From Chloroflexota bacterium (GTDB lineage Bacteria > Chloroflexota > Ktedonobacteria > Ktedonobacterales > JADMIN01), in assembly GCA_021814145.1 (NCBI GenBank), contig JAKAIY010000010.1, positions 1-44,971 of the forward strand: a stretch of 44,971 nt of DNA, read 5' to 3'. Position numbers and translations under genes: made by a program. Below, piece after piece: positions 8,594 to 17,473 of this stretch; position 1 is the stretch's first letter, and each line of letters opens with the position of its first letter. Under the pieces are notes generated by a model that searched no databases, was not told the DNA's origin, and was given only the letters and a program-made list of their open reading frames with translations.

Positions 8594-9736
8594 ATGATTG
8601 ATTTCACCCTCACTGACGAGCAGCGCGAGATGCGCGACCTGGCCCATACATTCGCCGAGCAGGAAATCCGCCCGGTGGCGGCGGAGCTGGACGAGAAGGA
8701 AGAGTTTCCCTGGGAACTGGTGCGCAAGGCAGGCGAGCTGGGACTGACGACCTTCGCCTTTCCGGAGTCAGTCGGCGGCCTGGGCATCACCGATGAACTG
8801 ACAAACTGCATCATCACGGAAGAGCTGTCGTGGGGCTGCGCCGGCGTGGCGACCGTGCTGGGCGGCACGCACCTGGCCAGCATCCCTATCCTGCTGGCGG
8901 GGACGGACGAACAGAAGCAGCGCTTGCTCCGGCCCGTCGTCGAGCGCAACGGCCTCTGCGCGATGGCGCTGACCGAGCCTGATGCCGGATCGGACGTAGC
9001 GGCGATGACCACAACCGCGCGACGCGACGGCGACAGCTACATCCTCAATGGGACGAAGCGCTTCATCACCAATGGCGGCATCGCCGACCTCTACGTTATG
9101 TTCGCCACGGTAGACCGCGCGGCGGGGCATCGCGGCGTGACAGCGTTTATCATCCCTGGCGATACGCCGGGGCTGAGCGGCGGCAAAAAGGAGAAGAAGC
9201 TTGGCATCCGCTGCTCGCACACGGGCGAGGTGATCCTGGAGGATGTGCGCGTGCCGGCGGCCAACCGGCTCGGCGAGGAGGGCAGCGGCTTCCGCCTGGC
9301 GATGACGATGCTCGACCGCTCGCGCCCGATGGTGGCCGCCATCGCGCTCGGCATCGCGCGCGCGGCGTATGAGTACGCCCGCGACTACGCCAAAGAGCGG
9401 GTGCAGTTCGGCAAGCCCATCGCCGCCAACCAGGGCCTGCAATTCATGCTGGCTGACATGGTGACGAAGGTGCAGGCGGCGCGGCTGATGACATGGTGGT
9501 CAGCGAAGGTGACAGAGACGGGCCGTCAGTATCTCTATGAGAGCAGCATGGCCAAGAACTTCGCCTCTGATGTGGCGATGGAAGTGGCGACCGACGCGGT
9601 GCAGATCTTCGGCGGCTACGGCTACATCCGCGAATATCCAGTCGAGAAGCTCTTCCGTGACGCCAAGATCACCCAGATTTATGAGGGCACGAACCAGATT
9701 CAGAAGATGGTCGTCGCTTCTCACATCCTGAAATAG
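8594..9736 (+). CDS. acyl-CoA dehydrogenase
   Basis: FAD-dependent acyl-CoA dehydrogenase of 380 aa, the standard length. It introduces the alpha-beta double bond of an acyl-CoA and passes electrons to ETF. The family landmarks are present: N-terminal helical domain (LTDEQREMRDLAHTFAEQEI), signature ALTEPDAGSD (about 125-134), FITNGG, the FAD/dimer segment RVQFGKPIAANQ, QIFGGYGYIREYP, and the catalytic base in IYEGTNQIQ (Glu364). The start at 8594 (MIDFTLTDEQ) follows GGGAGAG with about 8 bases spacing; a longer frame upstream lacks support. The chain-length class is not certain, but it resembles short/medium-chain enzymes. It precedes glcD by 133 bases in the same direction. Confidence 0.95.
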   Translation: MIDFTLTDEQREMRDLAHTFAEQEIRPVAAELDEKEEFPWELVRKAGELGLTTFAFPESVGGLGITDELTNCIITEELSWGCAGVATVLGGTHLASIPILLAGTDEQKQRLLRPVVERNGLCAMALTEPDAGSDVAAMTTTARRDGDSYILNGTKRFITNGGIADLYVMFATVDRAAGHRGVTAFIIPGDTPGLSGGKKEKKLGIRCSHTGEVILEDVRVPAANRLGEEGSGFRLAMTMLDRSRPMVAAIALGIARAAYEYARDYAKERVQFGKPIAANQGLQFMLADMVTKVQAARLMTWWSAKVTETGRQYLYESSMAKNFASDVAMEVATDAVQIFGGYGYIREYPVEKLFRDAKITQIYEGTNQIQKMVVASHILK

Positions 9737-9869
9737 CGCGCCAGCGAAAATCCGGCTTGTCCGTCTGTCACATTGCGAGCGATATGGGGTAGAATGCGAC
9801 CATTGAGCGGCGCGCATTGGAGCGGCCGCTCATCCCCCGCATGTTCAGTGGAAGAAAGGGGGCGAGCCC

Positions 9870-11321
9870 ATGTTGGATCAGCGCGTCATTGAAGCCGTAC
9901 GCGCGATTGTCGGCCCAGAAGGAATCATTACCGCCGAAGAAGAGGCGCGCACCTACGAGTCGGACGGCCTGGCCAGCCTCCACCAGAAGCCTGATCTGGT
10001 TGTTCTGCCCACAAGCGCCGCGCAGGTGTCGGCGCTGTTGCGGCTCCTTCATCAGGAGCGCATCCCGTTCGTGCCGCGCGGGTCAGGCACGGGGCTTTCT
10101 GGCGGCGCGCTGCCTTCCCCAGGGAGCGTGGTGATCGCGCTCTCGCGCATGCGCGAAATTCTCTCAGTAGACCTGGAGAACCAGCGAGCGGTGGCGCAGC
10201 CCGGCGTCACCAATCTCTCCGTCACGCAGCGCGTAGCGCCCAACGGCTACTACTACGCGCCAGACCCTTCGAGCCAGCAGGTTTGCTCCATCGGCGGCAA
10301 CATCTCCGAGAATTCCGGTGGCGCGCACTGCCTGAAGTACGGCTTCACCGTCAACCATGTGCTGGGAATGACGGTCGTGCTGCCCGATGGCGAGGTCGTG
10401 GAAATTGGCGCGCCAACGCTCGATTCGCCGGGGTATGACCTGCCCGGCGTGTTTGTCGGCTCCGAGGGCACCCTGGCTATCGCTACAGAGATCACGCTGC
10501 GGCTGATGCGCAAGCCGGAGACGGTGCAGACCGTGCTGGCCGCCTTCCATCACACCGACATGGCGGGCGAAGCGGTCTCCCAGATCATCGGGTCCGGCAT
10601 CATTCCCGCCGCGATCGAGATGATGGACCGGCTGGCTATTGAAGCGGCGGAGGCCGCCGTTCACGCCAATTATCCTGACACGAACGCCGTATTGATCGTC
10701 GAGCTGGATGGCCCGGCGCGCGAGGTGGAGACGCAACTGGCGCAAGTCGAGGCGATCTGCCGCCAGCTCGATTGCGTCGAGTTCCGCCTAGCGAAGAGCG
10801 ATGAGGAGCGCGCGCTGATGTGGAAGGGGCGCAAGGCGGCCTTCGCGGCGGTCGGGCGCATCAGCCCCAACTACATCGTGCAGGATGGCGTCATCCCGCG
10901 CACATCCCTGCCGGAGGTGCTGCGCGAGATCGCGGCGCTGGCCGAGGAGCACGGCGTGCGCGTAGCCAACGTCTTCCACGCGGGCGATGGCAACCTGCAC
11001 CCTCTGGTGCTCTATGATGAGCGCGAGGAGGGCGCGGAAGCGCGTGCGGAACAGGTGGCGGGCGAGATCCTGCGGGCGTGTGTGGCGCACGGCGGCAGCA
11101 TCACTGGCGAGCATGGCGTTGGCGCGGACAAGAAGATGTACATGGAGGTCATGTTCTCGGAGACTGACCTCGCCACGCACCAGCTTATCCGTTGCGCCAT
11201 CAATCCCGACAATCTCTGCAATCCTGGCAAGGTCTACCCCACCCCGCGCCTCTGTGGCGAGGCTCCCGGCCACTACCAGCCCCATCCGGTCGAGCTGGCG
11301 GGCCTGGGCGAGCGGTGGTAG
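9870..11321 (+). CDS. glcD: glycolate oxidase FAD-binding subunit GlcD
   Basis: FAD-linked 2-hydroxy-acid oxidase subunit of 483 aa, the length usual for GlcD. It oxidises glycolate (or a related hydroxy acid such as lactate) to the 2-oxo acid. The PCMH-type FAD domain shows VPRGSGTGLSGGA (68-80), DPSSQQVCSIGGNISENSGG and GSEGTLAI. The C-terminal domain contains NVFHAGDGNLHP and TGEHGVGADKK. The ATG at 9870 follows AAAGGGGG. It is the first gene of a tight glcD-glcE-glcF run (19 and 14 bases between genes). A TAGAAT hexamer at 9790-9795 could be the -10 of its promoter, but no good -35 is seen. Confidence 0.95.
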   Translation: MLDQRVIEAVRAIVGPEGIITAEEEARTYESDGLASLHQKPDLVVLPTSAAQVSALLRLLHQERIPFVPRGSGTGLSGGALPSPGSVVIALSRMREILSVDLENQRAVAQPGVTNLSVTQRVAPNGYYYAPDPSSQQVCSIGGNISENSGGAHCLKYGFTVNHVLGMTVVLPDGEVVEIGAPTLDSPGYDLPGVFVGSEGTLAIATEITLRLMRKPETVQTVLAAFHHTDMAGEAVSQIIGSGIIPAAIEMMDRLAIEAAEAAVHANYPDTNAVLIVELDGPAREVETQLAQVEAICRQLDCVEFRLAKSDEERALMWKGRKAAFAAVGRISPNYIVQDGVIPRTSLPEVLREIAALAEEHGVRVANVFHAGDGNLHPLVLYDEREEGAEARAEQVAGEILRACVAHGGSITGEHGVGADKKMYMEVMFSETDLATHQLIRCAINPDNLCNPGKVYPTPRLCGEAPGHYQPHPVELAGLGERW

Positions 11322-11340
11322 CGACAAGGAGGGCTGTGCG

Positions 11341-12684
11341 ATGGAGCGGACAGAGCGGCCTGGGCCAGCGAGCGTGGACGCGGGCGCGCTGGAAGGGGCG
11401 CTGGCGAAGCTGGCGCCACACGCGCGGGCGGCGACGGAGGCCGACGCGGTGGCGGGCGTCATTCCGCGCGTAGTCGTTGAGCCGGAGACAGAGGAGGAGG
11501 TCGCGGCGGTCCTGCGCTACGCCTCATCCGAAGGGCTGGCGGTCATTCCGCGCGGCGGCGGGACCCAGCTGGATTATGGCGCGCCGCCACGCCGCGCGGA
11601 CATCATCCTCAGCCTGGCGCGGCTCAATGGCGTGATCGAGCATGCTCCCCACGATCTGACCGTAACCGTGCGCGCGGGAACGCCGCTGGCGGACCTCCAG
11701 CGTCTCCTGGGCGAGGCGCGGCAGTGGCTGGCGCTCGATCCGCCGCTCGCGCCGGGCGCGACCATCGGCGGGATTATCGCCACCAACGCTTCTGGCCCCC
11801 GGCGGCAGCGCTATGGCGGCGTGCGCGACCAGATTATCGGGGTGCGCGTGGCGCTGTCGGATGGGACCATCGCGCGCGGCGGAGGCAAGGTGGTCAAGAA
11901 TGTCGCCGGTTACGACCTGCCCAAGCTCTATACCGGCGCGCTGGGGACACTCGGCGTCGTGCTGTCCGCCAGCTTCCGGATTTACCCCATCCCGCCATTC
12001 ACTGGATCGGCGCTGGTGGAAGCGCCCACCGAGAGGCCACTCTGCGCGCTGGCGCTGGCGGCGCTGGCCCGGCCCATCACGCCCACCATCCTCGATCTCT
12101 TCCCCGCGACGGAAACCAGCGGCGCGCCTACCCTCGCCATCCACTTCGGGTCAGGAGTGGAGGAAGCGATAACCGATCAGATTTCCACCATTCAGCGGCT
12201 TGCGAGCGAGCAGGGGGCGACCGTCAACGTGAAGCGTGGCGAGGATGACGCGGCGTGGTGGCGCGCGCGCGAGGCGTGGATGGCGGAAACGCCCGCGCTG
12301 GATGGCGCGGAGGTTGTCGTGTTGAAAGCCAGCCTGCTTCCCTCCGATGTAGGCGCCTGGCTGGCGGCGCTGGAGGCCGCGCGGGCGGATTTCACCGGCC
12401 TGAGCGACCTGCGCTGGCGGGCGAGCGTTGGTCTGGGCCTTATTACTGTGCGGCTGGCTGGGCCAGCGGGCGCCGTAGCGGACTGGGGCGCCGCCATCGG
12501 ACGGCTGCGCGCGGGGGCGGTCGAGCGGCGTGGCAGCCTCGTGCTGACTGCCACGCCTCCTGCCCTGCGCGGGCGCGTGGACCCCTGGGGCCCGGCGAAC
12601 GGGCTGGCGATCATGCGCGGCCTGAAGGCGCGCTTCGATCCGACAGACACGCTCAACCCCGGACGCTTTGTGGGCGCAATCTGA
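11341..12684 (+). CDS. glcE: glycolate oxidase FAD-binding subunit GlcE
   Basis: Second FAD-binding subunit of the glycolate oxidase complex, 447 aa, somewhat longer than E. coli GlcE. The FAD-binding region reads IPRGGGTQLDYGAPP (69-83), then APGATIGGIIATNASGPRRQRYG and GGKVVKNVAGYDLPKL with TGALGTLGV, all typical of GlcE. The C-terminus has FDPTDTLNPGRF, the common end motif of the family. The ATG at 11341 follows AAGGAGG at a good distance. A much longer frame in the same register starts inside glcD and is not the real start. It acts with GlcD and GlcF. Confidence 0.93.
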   Translation: MERTERPGPASVDAGALEGALAKLAPHARAATEADAVAGVIPRVVVEPETEEEVAAVLRYASSEGLAVIPRGGGTQLDYGAPPRRADIILSLARLNGVIEHAPHDLTVTVRAGTPLADLQRLLGEARQWLALDPPLAPGATIGGIIATNASGPRRQRYGGVRDQIIGVRVALSDGTIARGGGKVVKNVAGYDLPKLYTGALGTLGVVLSASFRIYPIPPFTGSALVEAPTERPLCALALAALARPITPTILDLFPATETSGAPTLAIHFGSGVEEAITDQISTIQRLASEQGATVNVKRGEDDAAWWRAREAWMAETPALDGAEVVVLKASLLPSDVGAWLAALEAARADFTGLSDLRWRASVGLGLITVRLAGPAGAVADWGAAIGRLRAGAVERRGSLVLTATPPALRGRVDPWGPANGLAIMRGLKARFDPTDTLNPGRFVGAI

Positions 12685-12698
12685 AACGAGGATGCGGC

Positions 12699-14072
12699 AT
12701 GACACAGACGGAAACCTCACCCACGACCCAGACCAGCCCGACGCCCACGCGCCTGACCGGCTTCGACACGCATCACGCCCCTGATCCAGAGCTGATCGCC
12801 GATTGCGTGCATTGCGGCTTTTGCCTGCCTAGCTGCCCAACCTATGCGCTCTGGGGTGAAGAGATGGACTCCCCACGCGGGCGCATCCACCTGATGAAAA
12901 TGGTGTCGCAGGGCGAGATTGGCCTCAATGAGACGATCACCCGCCACTGGGACCGGTGCCTCGGCTGCATGGCCTGCGTGACCGCGTGTCCATCGGGCGT
13001 CAAATACGACCAGTTGATCGAGGCCACCCGCGCGCAGATCGAGCGCCATGTCCCGCGCTCCACCGCCGACCGGCTGTATCGCCAGGCGATCTTCAGCGTG
13101 TTCCCCTATCCAGGGCGCATGCGCGCGCTGCTGCCCGCGTTGCGCGCCTACCAGTGGCTAGGCGGCCAGCGGCTGATGCGGAGCGGCCTGGCGCGGCGGC
13201 TGCCGGAGCGCCTGCGCGCGCTGGAGGCGATGGCCCCAGAGCTGCCATCAGCGTCCGCGAGCCTGCCAGAGGTCATCCCCGCGCAAGGGACGCGGCGCAT
13301 GCGCGTCGGGCTGTTGCTGGGCTGCGTGCAGCGCGTTTTCTTCAGCGATGTGAACGCCGCGACGGTTCGCGTGTTGACGGCGGAGGGGTGCGAAGTCGTC
13401 GCGCCCGCCGCGCAGGGCTGCTGCGGCGCGCTCTCGATGCATGCCGGACGCGACGCGGAAGGTCTGGCTTTCGCTCGCCGCCTGATCGAGACATTCGAGC
13501 GCGCGGGGGTAGACGCAGTGGTGGTGAATGTCGCTGGCTGCGGCTCGAACCTGAAGGACTACGCCCGCCTGCTGGCGGATGATCCCGCCTGGGCTGAGCG
13601 GGCGCGGGCGCTTTCCGCCAAGACCCGCGACATCTCGGAGTTTCTGGCGGAACTGGAGCCAGTCGCTCCCCGGATGACCATCCAGGCGCGCGTCGCCTAC
13701 CACGACGCCTGCCACCTGGCCCACGCCCAGGGTATCCGCAAGCAGCCGCGCGCCATCCTGGCCGCCATCCCAGGCCTGGAAGTGGTGACCCCTCCCGAGA
13801 GCGAGCTCTGCTGCGGCAGCGCCGGCGTCTACAACCTGGTCGAGCCGGAGCCCGCGGCGGCGCTGGGCGAGCGCAAGGCGCGCAATATCTTGAGCGTCAA
13901 GCCGGACGCGCTGGTAGCGTCCAACGCCGGCTGCCTGCTCCAGATCAACGCCGCGCTGCGACGGATGGGCGCCAGCCTGCCCACGCTGCACCCCATTGAG
14001 CTGGTGGACGCCTCGATTCGCGGCGTGGCTCCGGCGGCGCTGCTGAAACGCTCGCCTACGGCGCCTGCCTGA
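12699..14072 (+). CDS. glcF: glycolate oxidase iron-sulfur subunit GlcF
   Basis: Fe-S electron-transfer subunit of glycolate oxidase, 457 aa. Two 4Fe-4S motifs sit at the N-terminus: Cys36/39/42/46 (CVHCGFCLPSCP) and Cys87/90/93/97 (CLGCMACVTACP). They are followed by two CCG domains with GCCGALSMHAG and CCGSAGVYNL, and DACHLAH between them. This matches the GlcF/LutA-type architecture. The start at 12699 has GAGGAT upstream; a Thr/Pro/Ser-rich stretch of about 20 residues precedes the conserved part. Its last 17 bases (14056-14072) overlap, tail to tail, the end of the GIN-domain gene on the other strand. Confidence 0.95.
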   Translation: MTQTETSPTTQTSPTPTRLTGFDTHHAPDPELIADCVHCGFCLPSCPTYALWGEEMDSPRGRIHLMKMVSQGEIGLNETITRHWDRCLGCMACVTACPSGVKYDQLIEATRAQIERHVPRSTADRLYRQAIFSVFPYPGRMRALLPALRAYQWLGGQRLMRSGLARRLPERLRALEAMAPELPSASASLPEVIPAQGTRRMRVGLLLGCVQRVFFSDVNAATVRVLTAEGCEVVAPAAQGCCGALSMHAGRDAEGLAFARRLIETFERAGVDAVVVNVAGCGSNLKDYARLLADDPAWAERARALSAKTRDISEFLAELEPVAPRMTIQARVAYHDACHLAHAQGIRKQPRAILAAIPGLEVVTPPESELCCGSAGVYNLVEPEPAAALGERKARNILSVKPDALVASNAGCLLQINAALRRMGASLPTLHPIELVDASIRGVAPAALLKRSPTAPA

Positions 14073-14769
14073 CAACGCCAGGCCCGCTGATCTGCTGGGT
14101 CACCTTGGGCGTGCCGTAGTAGGTGACAATACCGGCGCCACTTACCGTCGCGTTGAGCGTCTCGCTCGCATTGACGGCCGCGTGTCCCGCGCCGCTGATA
14201 TTGACGGTCGCGTTTGACGTCGTGAAGTTGCGCCCATTATAGTTCCCCGCGCCGGTCACGGTGATGGACTGTGATGTCGCTTGCCCTGTGGCGGTCATCG
14301 TCCCCGCGCCGGAGATGTTCGACGCCAGCGACGAGGTCTTCAGCTCCTGGATATTGATCCTTCCTGCCCCGGTGAGCGCCACGCTGGTCAGATTATTGAC
14401 TGTCAGGTCCCACGTGATGCCATTGGTTGGCCTGGGGATATTCGTTCCTTGCAGGCCCAACTGAAGCACGCCCCCGCTGACCGTGGCGGTCAGCATCGGC
14501 AGAATGTTGTCATCGGTCGTGATCTGCAGCGATTCCGTTCCTGTCTGGCGGATGTTGAGCGTTCCAATGCTTTTCAGCGTCACCGCCGTAAAGCCGCTTA
14601 CCGCGACCGTTTCGGTCTTTTCCGTGCCTGATCCCTGGGTCACTCCAATAGCTGGCAGTGATATCGTGCAGGCGCTCAGCGAAAGGGCGAGCAGCAGCGT
14701 CGCCGCGACTGATAGAACCCGCGCGATGTGTGGTCTCCTTGTGGGAGGTTGTCTGTAAGAGCGTCGCAT
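14056..14769 (-). CDS. lipoprotein with GIN domain (DUF2807)
   Basis: A 237-aa exported protein. A positively charged start, hydrophobic core and lipobox LSLSAC (Cys34) mark a lipoprotein. The rest is a beta-helix-like repeat domain of the DUF2807/GIN type (putative autotransporter adhesin head), with repeated SGAG and TGAG turns (TGAGRI, SGAGTM, TGAGNY, SGAGHA, SGAGIV, SGPGVV). The function is unknown; the domain is common in surface proteins of Bacteroidetes and Chloroflexi. The start is at 14767-14769 with AGAGGAGG about 9 bases upstream. The 3' end overlaps the end of glcF by 17 bases. Confidence 0.85.
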   Translation of the reverse strand: MRRSYRQPPTRRPHIARVLSVAATLLLALSLSACTISLPAIGVTQGSGTEKTETVAVSGFTAVTLKSIGTLNIRQTGTESLQITTDDNILPMLTATVSGGVLQLGLQGTNIPRPTNGITWDLTVNNLTSVALTGAGRINIQELKTSSLASNISGAGTMTATGQATSQSITVTGAGNYNGRNFTTSNATVNISGAGHAAVNASETLNATVSGAGIVTYYGTPKVTQQISGPGVVRQAP

Positions 14770-14886
14770 AGCTCATCGCCTCCTCTGCTGGCTCGCCATG
14801 CGTCACGCTGAAGTGAGGCAGGCGCCACGAAGAGGTGTACGCGAACGGCAGGCCAAATATTCATCCAGTGAGGCGGTGTGGGACGG

Positions 14887-15939
14887 CTAGGCGCTGGCGC
14901 GTGTGGAGGCGCTGTGATCAGCGTCAGGCTGATGGTGGCCGTTGGCCTGATCCTCAGGAGTGAGCGGACAGTAGAGTCCTTCCGCCATGTTGGGCTCGCA
15001 GGCGCAAAATCCCTCATGCGCCTCGTGCAGGTCGCTCTCCATCTGGATGGTCGCATGCGCGATGCGGTAGCGCCGGCGCAGCAGATCGCTTATCCGGTCG
15101 AGAATCGTGGCGCTCTCACTCGGTGGAATGTCTGCGATGACAGCGTGGCAGGAGAGCGCGCGCAGCCCGTTGCTGATCTGCCAGATATGCAGGTCATGCA
15201 CGGCGCGCACGCCTTCTACCGTGAGGATATCGCGCGCCACCGCCGGGGTGGAAATATCGCGCGGCGTGGACTCCAGCAGGATGTCGGTCGCCTCGCGGAG
15301 CAGCCGCGCGGCGCTGAAAGCGATCAGGATGGCGATCACGACCGAGATGACGGGGTCCACCCAGGCGGCGCGGGTCAGCGCGATGATCACCGCGCCTACC
15401 ACGACGCCCACTGAGGCCCCTACATCCCCCAACGCGTGGAGTATGGACGCGCGGATATTCAGGTTTTCCGTGTCGCCACGCAGCCGCCAGATGATAAAGA
15501 GGTTGATGGCGATGGCCACCAGCGCGGCGGAGATCATGATCGCCGGCTGAACTGGCGTGGGCGCTCGCAGCCGCTGCCAGGCCTCCGCGGTGATGGCGAT
15601 GGCGATAGCCACCAGTGTCAGGCCGTTGACGAGCGCCACGATGATGCCGACGCGGTGATAGCCGAACGTGCGCCGCTCATTGGCGGGCCGCTCAGCCTGC
15701 GCCGCCGCGAACCACGCCAGCCCCAGCGCCACGACATCCGTCAACACATGCGCCGCGTCGGAGAGCAGCGCCAGCGAGTGTGAGAGCAGGCCGCCGATAA
15801 CCTCGATCACGAGCATGGCCGCCGTAAGAAAGAAGCCCAGGCGCAGCGCCTGCCGGGTGAGCGTGCGCGCGTGATTGTGGCCCTGGTGGCCGCCATCGCG
15901 CCTCAACCCGGCTAATTTCACTACACCATCGCTCGCCAT
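14887..15939 (-). CDS. cation diffusion facilitator (CzcD/ZitB-like Zn efflux)
   Basis: Inner-membrane metal/H+ antiporter of 350 aa from the CDF family, probably exporting Zn2+ or Co2+/Cd2+. Six membrane helices fit the hydrophobic pattern. The metal site can be read as His64/Asp68 in TM2 (SDAAHVLTD) and His168/Asp172 in TM5 (ILHALGDVGAS), the His-Asp pair of the Zn-CDF group. A short His-bearing N-terminus (GGHQGHNHAR) and a C-terminal ferredoxin-like regulatory domain follow family practice. An extra C-terminal tail has CAC and several His (GHHQPDADH). The start is at 15937-15939; the ribosome site is weak (GAGCGAGCGG). An extended -10 and a stem-loop lie upstream. Confidence 0.92.
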   Translation of the reverse strand: MASDGVVKLAGLRRDGGHQGHNHARTLTRQALRLGFFLTAAMLVIEVIGGLLSHSLALLSDAAHVLTDVVALGLAWFAAAQAERPANERRTFGYHRVGIIVALVNGLTLVAIAIAITAEAWQRLRAPTPVQPAIMISAALVAIAINLFIIWRLRGDTENLNIRASILHALGDVGASVGVVVGAVIIALTRAAWVDPVISVVIAILIAFSAARLLREATDILLESTPRDISTPAVARDILTVEGVRAVHDLHIWQISNGLRALSCHAVIADIPPSESATILDRISDLLRRRYRIAHATIQMESDLHEAHEGFCACEPNMAEGLYCPLTPEDQANGHHQPDADHSASTRASA

Positions 15940-15958
15940 GCGTGCCGCTCGCTCTCAC

Positions 15959-15983
15959 TCGCCGGGTTGGGGTAGCCCGGCGA
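15959..15983 (-). promoter_or_regulatory. stem-loop in the 5' leader of the CDF gene
   Basis: A perfect 8-bp stem TCGCCGGG / CCCGGCGA (15959-15966 and 15976-15983) with a 9-base loop lies 20 bases upstream of the CDF start. No T-run follows on the minus strand, so a simple terminator is unlikely. It may affect translation or act as a weak end for the YbjQ cluster transcript. Confidence 0.35.
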
Positions 15984-16009
15984 GATTCTGATACACCTCT
16001 CAGATACAG

Positions 16010-16018
16010 AGTATAGCA
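16010..16018 (-). promoter_or_regulatory. candidate extended -10 promoter for CDF gene
   Basis: On the minus strand TGC-TATACT is a good extended -10 element, about 70 bases upstream of the CDF start. No -35 is evident. Just downstream, an imperfect direct repeat (TCTGATAC at 15987-15994, TCAGATAC at 16000-16007 on the plus strand, 13 bases apart) covers the expected transcription start and could be an operator. Confidence 0.4.
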
Positions 16019-16044
16019 CCAGGAAGGAGGGCGGCGGCGGAGCC

Positions 16045-16932
16045 TCAGCCGTTCAGGCTCAGCACCATCTGCGGAGGCGCGATCTCGTGGTCATCGCGGA
16101 TCGAGATGACGGCGGTGCCGACAGCGAAGAACTCGATCACGTGGCTGTCCCAGCCGTGCGACGACTCTTTGATCTGCGTGCCGGTGATGCCGTCGGCGCC
16201 CAGATTCTCGGCTTCGGCCTGCATGCGCTCCATCGCCAGCTCGCGCGCGTCGTAGATCGCCTGCGTGAAGTTTGGCATCTCGGCGTTGCGGCCCATGGTC
16301 TTGAACCACTGGCCCAGCCCGCGATACGCCACGTGATAGACGCAGTTGCCCATCGTCAGGCCGAGCGGCCGGTAGCCCGCCGCCAGCAGCGTGCGGAAGT
16401 CCTGGCCGGAAAGGTCGCTGGTGAACGGCTTGCCAAACTTCGTGCGGTGGCTCACGCCGTCACGCGAGCGGACCGCCGTGCCAATAGCGATGAACTCCGC
16501 CAGGTCGGCGCCCCACTCATAGCGGCCCACATCCAGCCGCACGCCAACGACACCGTCCGCGCCCAAGGCGTCCGCCTCAGCCTCCATGCGCGCCATCGCC
16601 AGCTCGCGCGCGCTGTACATCGCCTGCGAGAGAACGGTCATCTCCTGGCTAACATTGAAATAGCTCATCTGATAGCCAATGTGATAAATGCTGGAGCCGA
16701 CCACCATGCCAACCGGGTCGAATCCGGCCTCTTTCACCAGCAGGAACTCGTTTACCGAAAGGTCGCTGGTGAAGAGCGCCTTGCGGCCATCGCCGCCGCG
16801 CATCCGCTGGATCCGTTCCAGCGCGTGCTGTGGCATCTCTACCGGCGTAGACTGCTGGTCAGGCTGTATCCACTGTTCCTGCTGGCCAGGCTGCTGCTGC
16901 GAGCCGCCCTGACCCTGCGCCTGTCGTGGCAT
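16045..16932 (-). CDS. protein with two tandem YbjQ-like (DUF74) domains
   Basis: A 295-aa cytoplasmic-looking protein. After a Gln/Pro-rich N-terminus (about residues 1-35) come two copies of a YbjQ-like domain. Each starts near FTSDLS (LFTSDLSVNEF; PFTSDLSGQDF), has a GxxxGxSIYHIG-like or GNCVYHV segment, then a helix such as ARELAMARMEAEADALGADGVVGV, and ends IAIGTAV or FAVGTAV. The YbjQ family is annotated as putative heavy-metal binding, but no function is established. The start is ATG 16932 because GGAGGGA lies 9 bases upstream; the GTG at 16941 is too close to that site. It is the last gene of the FHA-PrsW/YbjQ cluster and a paralogue of 17474-18484. Confidence 0.8.
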   Translation of the reverse strand: MPRQAQGQGGSQQQPGQQEQWIQPDQQSTPVEMPQHALERIQRMRGGDGRKALFTSDLSVNEFLLVKEAGFDPVGMVVGSSIYHIGYQMSYFNVSQEMTVLSQAMYSARELAMARMEAEADALGADGVVGVRLDVGRYEWGADLAEFIAIGTAVRSRDGVSHRTKFGKPFTSDLSGQDFRTLLAAGYRPLGLTMGNCVYHVAYRGLGQWFKTMGRNAEMPNFTQAIYDARELAMERMQAEAENLGADGITGTQIKESSHGWDSHVIEFFAVGTAVISIRDDHEIAPPQMVLSLNG

Positions 16933-17015
16933 CGTGGTCACTCCCTCCAGCCAGGAGCGTTTCCCCCTGGCCCTTGCTCCATAATCCGCTGCGTCCGCTG
17001 GCGCCGCCTCGCGCG

Positions 17016-17426
17016 CTAGCCCAGCAGCCGCTGAAGCGCCATCCGGTCCTGTAAGCTGGCTTGCGCCAGGGCCGCGAGCCCGGCGGTGAGATCATCAATC
17101 CATTGCTCGAGCGCCACTGGCTCGCTCTTGAGGGCGATGCCGCGCACGGCGTGTGTGCGCTCCGCCGCCAGTGTTCCGTCGGGCGCCGCGTTGATGAGAT
17201 ACTGCCAGTCACCCAGGTTAATGGTGATCTGCCGCACGGGATGGGTGTGTGAGAAAAGGCCGCCCCCGCGCTCAACGCGCACGCGGTGAGGCAGCGCGCC
17301 GCCGAGCTTGGCCGCCAGCGCCTCCATGAACGCCAGGGAATCGCCCGCGTCGGCGCGCAGCGAGGCCGCCAGCATCTCGAACCCCATACCCGGCCCCATC
17401 AGGGACAGCTCATCGTCACTGGCCAT
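17016..17426 (-). CDS. small protein of unknown function in the YbjQ cluster
   Basis: A 136-aa soluble, slightly acidic protein that I do not recognise. It has no membrane segment or metal-binding motif. The centre has a beta-rich look (LPHRVRVERGG, PVRQITINLGDWQYLI), and the C-terminal third is helical (LEQWIDDLTAGLAALAQASLQDRMALQRLLG overall, near residues 105-136). A very good ribosome site (GAGGAGGTGA) precedes the ATG at 17424-17426. It lies between the two YbjQ-like genes, 47 bases after one and 83 before the next, so it is likely part of the same transcription unit. Confidence 0.65.
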   Translation of the reverse strand: MASDDELSLMGPGMGFEMLAASLRADAGDSLAFMEALAAKLGGALPHRVRVERGGGLFSHTHPVRQITINLGDWQYLINAAPDGTLAAERTHAVRGIALKSEPVALEQWIDDLTAGLAALAQASLQDRMALQRLLG

Positions 17427-17473
17427 CCGCCGTCACCTCCTCGCTGGCCTGCCGCCGCGAGCTCCATGCGCCA

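Noticed and set aside
10987-11340. Long N-terminal extension of GlcE
   Set aside because: It lies wholly inside glcD in another frame, and the ATG at 11341 has a strong ribosome site.
12255-12698. Long N-terminal extension of GlcF
   Set aside because: It overlaps glcE in another frame and is Arg/Gly/Ala-rich; the real start is 12699.
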